The notes under the pieces were generated by a model. That model saw only the letters and a list, made by a program, of their open reading frames with translations, was not told where the DNA came from and searched no databases. Both the position numbers and the translations under genes were made by a program. This document shows positions 31,477-37,897 of a stretch of DNA of 37,897 nt, one piece after another. Each line of letters opens with the position of its first letter. Position 1 is the first letter of the stretch. Location of the stretch: positions 1-37,897 of the forward strand of contig JADLDM010000029.1 of NCBI GenBank assembly GCA_020846695.1, written 5' to 3'. The DNA is from a bacterium (GTDB lineage Bacteria > Electryoneota > RPQS01).

Positions 31477-33528
31477 ATGAATCGTAACGTCAGATCTCTT
31501 TTTGCAGCAATCCTTCTGCTCGTAACTTCCGCTGTCTCATTCGGTGCGCAGCGTCAAGCCGTTCTCGTGGACGGATTCACTCAATGGAATTGCGGCCCCT
31601 GCGCAAGCTGGAATCCGCAAGAGAACACAATTCTCGATGCGTTCACGCGCGATACCGTCGTCGCCATCAAAACACACGGATGGTGGCCCGGCGCAAATAA
31701 CGATGCTTTCCATCTCTGGAATGTCGCCGAATCTACACAACGTATTAACTACTACGGCTGCAACTGGGTGCCGTGGGTGATGGTTGACGGCATCATTGAT
31801 CTCTCCAATGTCAATGCAACCGGGTTGCGCAACGGTGTGCGTCAACGTTACACCACTCCTTCACCCTGCACCATTGATGGCCTCGCTGCCTCGACGTCCG
31901 GACCAAATCAGGTGTCGGTCTTTGGGACCATCAATGCCGAACAGGATATTACCGGCATGAGATTGATGGTTGTGCTGATTTCTGATCTCATTACTTATCA
32001 ATCGGCTCCCGGCTCGAACGGCGAGACCCAATTCCCGGAAGTTTTCCGCGACGCTTATCCCAACTTCAACACAGGTGAAGTCATCGCTGCAAGCCCCGGA
32101 ACTCCCTATCAGTTTGAAGCAACTCTGAATCGCGATCCATCTTGGGATGTGGAAAACCTGACCGTCATCGCCTTCGTGCAGAACAACTCTACGCACGAAG
32201 TCTTGCAGGCCAATTACACGTTCGTCTCACAAGACTACGCGTTCTCGTTCACTTCCGAAGAGCCGCAGCAGAATATTGTTCCGACCGACGGCGGCAATGT
32301 GAACTACACCTACTACATTGATAACGTCGGCCTGCTGCAAGATACCTACACCGTGGACCTCGCCGGTAACTGGCCTACAGGATGGACGCACACCGTGGAA
32401 GCCAATGGCGTCCCCGCGAATCCCTCCTCGATTGATGTCACTGTACCGTCGCAAGGAACCGCGACAATCACCGTCCGCATTAATCCCAACGGCAACGGCG
32501 GTAATTGCGCTTTTGCTGTGTCGGCAACCAGCGTGGGACAACCGCTCTTCACTGCTTCGTATGACTATCGCCTCATGTCCGGCCTCGATATTCTCATCGT
32601 GGACGGCGATGGCGGCGATGACTACGAAACCTACTACGAAGCAGCTTTCAACGACGCGGAAATCGCCGGTGCATGGGGCCGATGGGATACAGCGCTCGAC
32701 GCGCTCGACATCAGCCACCTGCAAGGCGTGGACGTGGTCGTCTGGTTCACCGGTGATATGTGGCAAGAAACTCTAACCCCCCTCGATCAACTGAATCTGC
32801 AAGACTATCTTGATCTCGGTGGCAAGCTCTTCATCTCCGGTCAGGGAATCGGATTCGATATGCGCAATGACCAGTTCTTTATTGACTACTTGCACGCGCA
32901 ATACAACCGCAACTTCCCGCAGGGCGTCTCCATCACGGGAGTTAACGGCTGGCCCTTCCAAACGATGTCTTTCGATATCACGGGCGGAACCGGAGCAAAT
33001 AATCAAACTCGCCAAACCGCTCTGCATCCGCGCGACGCAATGGCAATCCCGCTCTTCACCTACGATCAGCAGTATCAGGGCGAGACCTTTGAAGCCGGCC
33101 TCACCGTGGATAACGGAACCTATCGCGCTCTCTATCTCGGATTCGGCCTCGAAGCAATCAGCGCTGCTGAAGACCGCGCAGCATTGCTCGCAGCAGGAAT
33201 CAACTGGCTCATGACCGGACTCGATGCCCCCGAAGCTCCGAGCGCGACTCCCGCCGAGTTCTCACTGATGCAGAACTTCCCGAATCCGTTCAACCCCGAA
33301 ACCACGATCCCCTTCTCACTCCCCGTGCGCGCCGATGTGTCCGTCAAGATTCATGATCTGCTCGGACGCGAAGTCGCAACGCTCACACAGGGTGTGATGG
33401 ACGCGGGTTATCATGCGGTGAACTTCAATGCATCCGATCTCTCCAGCGGTGTCTATTTCTACACCGTGAAGGCTGTCGGCGGCAATGAAAACTTCTCCGC
33501 CACCCGCAAGCTCGTGCTGATGAAGTAA
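31477..33528 (+). CDS. exported Omp28-like thioredoxin-fold protein with C-terminal sorting domain
   Basis: A 683-residue exported protein. Signal peptide (MNRNVRSLFAAILLLVTSAVSFG), then a thioredoxin-like domain (about 26-125) with redox motif NCGPC (Cys39, Cys42) and a cis-Pro-type loop VPWVMVDG (about 98), as in Omp28-related proteins. Beta domains follow: one at 130-255, an NEW3/CARDB-like domain at 262-365, then an alpha/beta domain opening LDILIVDGDGGDDYETYY (about 370-590, with GGKLFISGQGIGFD). The sorting tail FSLMQNFPNPFNPET...LGREVATL...LMK ends the protein. It probably works at the cell surface or outside; disulphide or redox chemistry is possible from CGPC. It is monocistronic by its own promoter. 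Confidence 0.87.
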   Translation: MNRNVRSLFAAILLLVTSAVSFGAQRQAVLVDGFTQWNCGPCASWNPQENTILDAFTRDTVVAIKTHGWWPGANNDAFHLWNVAESTQRINYYGCNWVPWVMVDGIIDLSNVNATGLRNGVRQRYTTPSPCTIDGLAASTSGPNQVSVFGTINAEQDITGMRLMVVLISDLITYQSAPGSNGETQFPEVFRDAYPNFNTGEVIAASPGTPYQFEATLNRDPSWDVENLTVIAFVQNNSTHEVLQANYTFVSQDYAFSFTSEEPQQNIVPTDGGNVNYTYYIDNVGLLQDTYTVDLAGNWPTGWTHTVEANGVPANPSSIDVTVPSQGTATITVRINPNGNGGNCAFAVSATSVGQPLFTASYDYRLMSGLDILIVDGDGGDDYETYYEAAFNDAEIAGAWGRWDTALDALDISHLQGVDVVVWFTGDMWQETLTPLDQLNLQDYLDLGGKLFISGQGIGFDMRNDQFFIDYLHAQYNRNFPQGVSITGVNGWPFQTMSFDITGGTGANNQTRQTALHPRDAMAIPLFTYDQQYQGETFEAGLTVDNGTYRALYLGFGLEAISAAEDRAALLAAGINWLMTGLDAPEAPSATPAEFSLMQNFPNPFNPETTIPFSLPVRADVSVKIHDLLGREVATLTQGVMDAGYHAVNFNASDLSSGVYFYTVKAVGGNENFSATRKLVLMK

Positions 33529-33552
33529 ATCTTACTGCGCTTCCCCGCCGTT

Positions 33553-33578
33553 GTAGGGGCGGGTCCCCCGACCCGCCC
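33553..33578. repeat. GTAGGGG-headed palindrome
   Basis: GTAG then GGGCGGGT-CCCCCG-ACCCGCCC, an 8-bp perfect stem, preceded by GTT as in the minus-strand hldD terminator. No T-run. Confidence 0.75.
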
Positions 33579-33641
33579 GATGCTTAAACAAATGACGGCC
33601 TTCGCACTGCAATCTTTGACAGGTAAGTAATCTCTCAATCA

Positions 33642-33684
33642 AGCGCCGCCGGCCCAATTCGCGGTCGGCGGCGCTCTCCTTTTC
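33642..33684 (+). terminator. strong hairpin between the two sorting-tail genes (terminator or leader attenuator)
   Basis: AGCGCCGCCGGCC pairs with GGTCGGCGGCGCT (13 bp, one G-T), loop CCAATTCGC, followed by CTCCTTTTC. It ends only a few bases before the GGAGG of the next gene, so it may end upstream transcripts or sit in the leader of the next mRNA. Confidence 0.7.
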
Positions 33685-33702
33685 TTGGAGGGGAAAGGAC
33701 AC

Positions 33703-35424
33703 ATGAAGAACTTCTCAAACACTCTCAGAGGATCAACCATCCTCGCACTGCTCGCAACGCTCATCCTCTCTTGGCCATTCCTCGGTGAACGACCGCACAC
33801 TTCCGCCAACGCTTGTTGGACAAACTACCTCATCGAATGCTTCGACTCCGTCGCAACCGCTTGGCCCTGGCAGAGACCCACGGGACGCGCATGGAGAGTG
33901 AATCCCCCCATTCAACAACTGACCTGGGGAATTCAGGATCGCGTCTACAGCGTTGGCCTCGAATCCTATTGCGGAGATGATGACGACCAAGCCTGCTGGT
34001 GTCTTGGCGGCCCGCGTACGGAAGACCCCGACTTCGATCTCTATCCCGCGAACCTCAACACCTACGTGACCTACGGCCCCCTAAACACTACAACTTCGCA
34101 ATATGGCCGCGTGAGATTCGTGCTTTATCTCGAAAACGCTTTGGACATTGGAGATTCCATCTTCTGGGGCGCCGATTCCGTCTTCAGCCTCGGCACGTCA
34201 CCCACGCATGTCTGGGTGGACAGCTCCATCAAAATGGAGACCTCAAACGGTTGGGTCATAATTGACATGGATCTTGCCGACTTGAACCGCATGAACGGAG
34301 CAGGCTTTGACGGAGACAGCGTCTCGGCGTTGGGCCGTCCCGCCGTCTATGTCTTCTGGTGGTTCAAAGCAAACAACAACACGCAGCGGGGAGTCGGCAG
34401 CTTCATTGACGACGTGATCATCGCACTCGATGACGGCTCGCTCGATTGCAGAGGCGGGAGCATTCAAACAAGAAATCTCGATTCGGTATCCATGCCGGAA
34501 AACATTGTTGTCGGAGACTCCATTCTCGCCATGTACACATGGAATGTCTGCGACGGAGGTGCGCCGATGTATCCGCCCTTCCATGTGCAATTCCTCGTGG
34601 ATGATGAAGTAGTTTCGGATTCCGTAGTTTCAGACATTCTCCCCGGTGTTTCGCAATCCTGGTGGTCGCCGCCTCTGGTCTTCGAGACCGAAGGCACGCA
34701 TGTTCTCACCGTGAATGTTGATCCGCTGAACGAAGTCGCCGAAGGGAACGAAAACAACAACGTCGCAAATCTAAACATCTCTGTCCTGGCGTTCAATGAT
34801 CCCCCCGTCTTCACGTGGCTGTCCCCCGGACCGCTCGCGCCGGGTGGAGATACGTTATTTGCTTATGGTGAGGGCTTGTTGCGCTGGGAATGCTATGACC
34901 CCGATGACGACGCGAGCATCTCGATCTATTATGACACGGACAATCAGGGATGCACCGGCCCCTTCGTCCCAGGCGGAAACACTCTCGTTGAACACGACGG
35001 AGTGGACTCACTGCTTTGGACCGTTACGAGTTTCGTCCCCGGCAGCATTCGTTGGCCTTACGCAATTGTGCAGGACGGTCAGAACTTCCTCTGTCAGTAT
35101 GCCGATTTCCCGATGCAGGCAATGTCAACCGGAACCGGTGAAGATGTCTTTGTGCCCGTGACGTTCCATCTTAATCAGAACTTCCCGAATCCCTTCAATC
35201 CGTCAACCGACATCCAGTTCGGCATCACAAAGCCCGGAGCAACAACACTGAGAGTGTTCGATCTGCTGGGGCGCGAAATCCGCACGCTGATTGATAACGA
35301 CCTCACTCCGGGAATCTATCACGCGCATTTTGATGCTGGCGCCGATCTCGCTTCAGGTGTCTATCTCTATCGCCTCGATGCTCCCGAAGGAACTCTGCAA
35401 GGCAAGATGATCCTGATGAAGTGA
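33703..35424 (+). CDS. exported protein with CARDB-like domain and C-terminal sorting domain
   Basis: A 573-residue exported protein. ATG 33703 is chosen over the track's TTG 33685 because GGAGG at 33688-33692 and AAAGGA lie just upstream of it. A long signal sequence (to about residue 37) precedes a Cys- and Trp-rich beta region (38-240; LESYCGDDDDQACWCLGG). A CARDB-like domain (about 250-360) has VGDSILAMYTWNVCDGG and VDPLNEVAEGNENNNVA. After another beta domain (365-480) comes the sorting tail FHLNQNFPNPFNPST...LGREIRTL...LMK (487-573). No enzyme motif is visible; an adhesive or structural surface role is likely. It is followed by several hairpin repeats and a terminator. Confidence 0.83.
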   Translation: MKNFSNTLRGSTILALLATLILSWPFLGERPHTSANACWTNYLIECFDSVATAWPWQRPTGRAWRVNPPIQQLTWGIQDRVYSVGLESYCGDDDDQACWCLGGPRTEDPDFDLYPANLNTYVTYGPLNTTTSQYGRVRFVLYLENALDIGDSIFWGADSVFSLGTSPTHVWVDSSIKMETSNGWVIIDMDLADLNRMNGAGFDGDSVSALGRPAVYVFWWFKANNNTQRGVGSFIDDVIIALDDGSLDCRGGSIQTRNLDSVSMPENIVVGDSILAMYTWNVCDGGAPMYPPFHVQFLVDDEVVSDSVVSDILPGVSQSWWSPPLVFETEGTHVLTVNVDPLNEVAEGNENNNVANLNISVLAFNDPPVFTWLSPGPLAPGGDTLFAYGEGLLRWECYDPDDDASISIYYDTDNQGCTGPFVPGGNTLVEHDGVDSLLWTVTSFVPGSIRWPYAIVQDGQNFLCQYADFPMQAMSTGTGEDVFVPVTFHLNQNFPNPFNPSTDIQFGITKPGATTLRVFDLLGREIRTLIDNDLTPGIYHAHFDAGADLASGVYLYRLDAPEGTLQGKMILMK

Positions 35425-35444
35425 CTTCTCCGTAACCATCGAGA

Positions 35445-35516
35445 CCCGCCGAGTCGGGTTCGCGCTCGATGATTGATTCAACCGCGCAAATCTATCGCGC
35501 GTAACCCGACCGAAAC
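35445..35516. repeat. 72-nt hairpin repeat, copy B
   Basis: Arms TCGGGTT / AACCCGA with inner CGCGC/GCGCG pairing; same flanks as the other copies. Confidence 0.88.
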
Positions 35517-35527
35517 TGAAGAAATAC

Positions 35528-35557
35528 GAAGGGGCGACCATCTCGGTCGCCCCTTCT
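35528..35557. terminator. hairpin terminator candidate
   Basis: GAAGGGGCGACC-ATCTC-GGTCGCCCCTTC, a perfect 12-bp stem followed by a pyrimidine-rich tract (TCTCGTCTCCCC) rather than a pure T-run. It would end the gene finishing at 35424. Confidence 0.65.
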
Positions 35558-35589
35558 CTCGTCTCCCCTTCTGTCATTCTAAACCTTCA

Positions 35590-35661
35590 CCCGCCGAGCC
35601 GGGTTCGCGCTCGACGATTGATTCAACAGCGCAAATCTACCGCGCGTAACCCGGCCGAAAC
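35590..35661. repeat. 72-nt hairpin repeat, copy C (tandem with D)
   Basis: Arms CCGGGTT / AACCCGG: the closing T-A pair of copies A/B is C-G here. Identical to copy D. Confidence 0.9.
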
Positions 35662-35671
35662 TGAACCTTCA

Positions 35672-35743
35672 CCCGCCGAGCCGGGTTCGCGCTCGACGAT
35701 TGATTCAACAGCGCAAATCTACCGCGCGTAACCCGGCCGAAAC
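35672..35743. repeat. 72-nt hairpin repeat, copy D
   Basis: Direct repeat of copy C with a period of 82 nt; the intervening TGAACCTTCA is part of the unit. Confidence 0.9.
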
Positions 35744-35761
35744 AGTCTTCGATTTTTCTTC

Positions 35762-37654
35762 TCACCCTTGTTCCGCCCTCACCAAAAACACCGGCACCTT
35801 CACCTTGTGACGCACACGAGTCGCCGTCGCGCCGAACAAAATATCCTGTATCATCCGGTGGCCGTGCGTGCCCATCACCAATAAATCAGCTTTCTCTTCT
35901 TCGACAATCCGCACAATCTCATCCGGCGGATTGCCATACCCCATCACCATGCGCGCGGGCAAACCCAACTCCTGCAAATTGCGTTCGAGTCTCCTCATGT
36001 ACGCTTCGTCCCCCACCACTTCGTGATCTTCAGACTCCTCCTTCCACAGGCGCGGCCCCATGCCGTCGGCAACATGCACAAGCAGAACTTCCGATCCGTA
36101 CAGCCGCGAAAGAGAGATCGTCTCCTTCAACAATTGCTCATCGTAGCGCGATACCTCCAGCGCAACCGCAATCCGCTTGTATTCTCTGGCGGGAATTTCC
36201 AGCGAAAGCTCCGGCGCATGTTCCAAGCGGCGCTTCTGCTTGCGAATGTAGGGAATTACCAAAACATACAGAAGCAGAAGAGCAAGCGCTACAACAGCCG
36301 CGAACACAAGCATATGGTACCACATCACTCCGCCCTCCGATGATGCAACCCACTCGGAAAGAATGCTCGTCACCAATCTGACATTCAAGGCCACAATCAC
36401 AATCGCCGAAATCCAGGCCAGCGCCTTCACCCAGGTCTTGTTCGCAAATTCCCCCATTTTCGCGCGGTCGCTCGTAAAGTGAATCAGCGGAATAATCGCG
36501 AAGGGCAACTGCATCGAAAGCACAACCTGAGAAAGAATCAAAAGCTGATACGTTCCCGCGTCACCCATAATTGCCAGCGTGACCACCGCCGGAACAATTG
36601 CAAGCGAGCGCGTGATAATTCGTCTTAACCACGGGCGAATCTTCAGATTGACGAATCCTTCCATCACCACCTGTCCCGCAAGCGTGCCCGTCAAAGTCGA
36701 ACTCTGCCCGCTGGCCAGAAGCGCAATCGCAAAGGCCGCGCTCGCCGCTGCCGTGCCAAGAAGCGGAGTCAGAAGTTCGTGCGCCTGCTGAATCTCCGTC
36801 ACCTCTATTCCATTCCGATAGAACGTTGCCGCTGCCAAAATCAGAATCGCCGCATTCACAAAAAACGCCGCGTTCAGCGCAATCACGGAGTCAATCAAAT
36901 TGTATTTGCAGGCCTGCTTGATGTGGGCCTTTGTCTGTCCGACTGCGCGCGTCTGCACCAGAGCCGAATGCAAATAGAGATTATGAGGCATCACCGTCGC
37001 GCCCAAAATCCCAATCGCAACATAGAGACTCTCTTTGTTCAGCCGAGGAACAAACCCTGTAAGGATTCCGCTCACTTCCGGCTTGCTCAAAATCATCTCG
37101 ATGAAAAAACAAGCTCCGATCGTCATCACCAAGGTCAGAATAAACGCTTCAACTTTCCGAATCCCGAGATGCTGAAAATACAAAAGCAGCATCACGTCCG
37201 CGGCAGTCAATACAACTCCCCACATCAACGGCATTCCAAACAGCAAATTCAGCGCAATCGCAGTTCCCAAGACTTCCGCCAAGTCACAGGCAACAATCGC
37301 AATCTCGCAGACAATCCAAAGAGCAATCCCTACCGGTCGCGGGTAGGCTTCACGACACGCCCGCGCCAAATCTCTTCCCGTCACAATCCCTAATCGCGCA
37401 CAAAGCGTCTGAAGCAGCACCGCAATCAGATTGCTCATCAGGAGAACCCAGATCAGCTGATAGCCGAAGCGCGAGCCGCCTTCTATATCCGTCGCCCAAT
37501 TCCCCGGGGCCATGTAACCCACGCTCACCAAATACGCCGGCCCCGCAAATGCAAATAGCCTGCGGAACAAACTCACCTTATCCGGAATCTGCACCGAACG
37601 ATGCACTTCCGAGAGCGATACGTGATCATTTGTTTTGTTCATGGATTCTCTCAT
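35762..37654 (-). CDS. Nramp-family metal transporter fused to a C-terminal universal stress protein domain; canonical DPGN Asp is Ala
   Basis: A 630-residue fusion. Residues about 30-465 form an eleven- or twelve-helix Nramp (MntH-like) transporter. In TM1 the canonical DPGN motif reads VGYMAPGNWATD: residue 49 is Ala (codon GCC) instead of the metal-binding Asp. The TM6 motif GATVMPHNLYLHS (about 218-230) is intact. Residues about 488-628 form a UspA domain (YKRIAVALEVS; GTHG-x9-GA ATP-binding loop). Nramp proteins import Mn2+ or Fe2+ with protons; Usp domains bind ATP and often sense stress. Loss of the Asp should alter metal or proton coupling, so substrate is uncertain. ATG 37654 is used here; ATG 37642 is equally possible. 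The 136-bp tandem repeat lies immediately upstream. Confidence 0.9.
   Translation of the reverse strand: MRESMNKTNDHVSLSEVHRSVQIPDKVSLFRRLFAFAGPAYLVSVGYMAPGNWATDIEGGSRFGYQLIWVLLMSNLIAVLLQTLCARLGIVTGRDLARACREAYPRPVGIALWIVCEIAIVACDLAEVLGTAIALNLLFGMPLMWGVVLTAADVMLLLYFQHLGIRKVEAFILTLVMTIGACFFIEMILSKPEVSGILTGFVPRLNKESLYVAIGILGATVMPHNLYLHSALVQTRAVGQTKAHIKQACKYNLIDSVIALNAAFFVNAAILILAAATFYRNGIEVTEIQQAHELLTPLLGTAAASAAFAIALLASGQSSTLTGTLAGQVVMEGFVNLKIRPWLRRIITRSLAIVPAVVTLAIMGDAGTYQLLILSQVVLSMQLPFAIIPLIHFTSDRAKMGEFANKTWVKALAWISAIVIVALNVRLVTSILSEWVASSEGGVMWYHMLVFAAVVALALLLLYVLVIPYIRKQKRRLEHAPELSLEIPAREYKRIAVALEVSRYDEQLLKETISLSRLYGSEVLLVHVADGMGPRLWKEESEDHEVVGDEAYMRRLERNLQELGLPARMVMGYGNPPDEIVRIVEEEKADLLVMGTHGHRMIQDILFGATATRVRHKVKVPVFLVRAEQG
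37508..37510 (-). other. Asp-to-Ala codon in Nramp TM1 motif
   Basis: On the minus strand the codons ATG-GCC-CCG-GGG-AAT read M-A-P-G-N. GAC to GCC is a single base change from the family consensus. Confidence 0.9.
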
Positions 37655-37655
37655 T

Positions 37656-37897
37656 CCCCCCGCGATGCGCGGGGGGACAGGGGGGTAAGACTCACTGCTT
37701 GCTGAATGTCAGTCCGATTCCAAACTACTATCGGCGGCCTCCGGCCGTCTCAACTCCGTTGCCGAGCAGGGATCGCACTCCCTCTGATTGTCCCCCCGCG
37801 ATGCGCGGGGGGACAGGGGGGTAAGACTCACTGCTTGCTGAATGTCAGTCCGATTCCAAACTACTATCGGCGGCCTCCGGCCGTCTCAACTCCGTTG
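37656..37897. repeat. 136-bp tandem repeat truncated by window edge
   Basis: The unit starting at 37656 recurs at 37792 and matches through the last base (106 nt visible), without a mismatch that I can see. Each unit has a C-run/G-run palindrome (six C, GCGATGCGC, six G), a unique stretch (TAAGACTCACTGCTTGC...), a GGCGGCC/GGCCGTC palindrome and CCGTTGCCGAGCAGGGATCG. It abuts the start of the Nramp gene and is its 5' region. No coding frame is convincing. Confidence 0.9.

Larger units (their letters stand above)
35425..35761. other. 337-nt convergent gap filled with hairpin repeats
   Basis: Between the convergent sorting-tail and Nramp genes. It holds repeat copies B, C and D and one terminator-like hairpin; almost no unique sequence is left. 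No coding signal. Confidence 0.85.

Noticed and set aside
33616-33621. TTGACA as promoter of the CARDB-like gene
   Set aside because: No -10-like hexamer at 15-19 nt; a stable hairpin occupies the region instead.
35590-35743. possible CRISPR array
   Set aside because: Only two tandem units with 10-nt gaps and no spacers; repeats are long hairpins and no cas genes are present.
36779-37393. 204-codon plus-strand frame
   Set aside because: Antisense to the Nramp-Usp gene; composition is typical of a shadow.

Overview
The window comes from the chromosome of a Gram-negative bacterium. An MsbA-type lipid exporter, LPS-type glycosyltransferases, the heptose epimerase HldD, several lipoproteins and an outer-membrane-barrel candidate all imply an LPS-bearing outer membrane. 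Three large exported proteins end in the PNPFN...LGR/QE...SGV(Y/F)F...LMK tail used as a type IX-like sorting/anchoring domain in the Fibrobacteres-Chlorobi-Bacteroidetes superphylum. Together with dockerin-like and cohesin-like modules, this points to an uncultured FCB-type lineage (KSB1, Zixibacteria, Electryoneota or similar). That placement is inference from architecture only. No rRNA, tRNA, CRISPR array, integrase, transposase or phage gene was recognised.

Layout. 1-6320: a short hypothetical, then four overlapping genes on the plus strand for envelope glycolipid work (ABC exporter, GT4, membrane/metallophosphoesterase fusion, GT9), using TTG and GTG starts that overlap the previous stop. 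6322-9671: an Hsp15-like S4 RNA-binding protein facing an exported M28 peptidase and a beta-propeller protein. 9746-19725: an exported clostripain-like protease, then a probable surface-complex locus: barrel protein, Ig-domain lipoprotein, FN3+cohesin lipoprotein, and a 1603-residue protein with Asp-box, NHL, cohesin-like, dockerin-like and C-terminal sorting modules. 19834-23995 (minus): an exported unknown protein, HldD and a GH13 glycosidase. 24110-26607: small housekeeping genes (FKBP lipoprotein, coiled-coil protein, CutA, HU, FmdB-type zinc ribbon, AbrB-like). 26930-30957: membrane-anchored M23 peptidase, Acr3 arsenite permease, an MFS transporter and a YciO/Sua5-family protein. 31477-35424: two more proteins with sorting tails. 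35762-37654 (minus): an Nramp transporter fused to a universal-stress domain, in which the canonical metal-binding Asp is Ala.

Intergenic DNA is unusually rich in palindromic repeats. A 72-nt family has four copies with a compensatory base-pair change. There are also GTCATCCT-ended elements, hairpins headed GTAG or GTTGT, C-run/G-run hairpins, and a 136-bp tandem repeat cut by the right edge. Several promoters are readable by eye. Three place the -10 box only 5-7 nt before the ATG, suggesting leaderless mRNAs, and one pair shares an almost coincident -10 on opposite strands.

All calls are by eye from motifs. No database search was run, so domain borders and family names for the secreted proteins are approximate.
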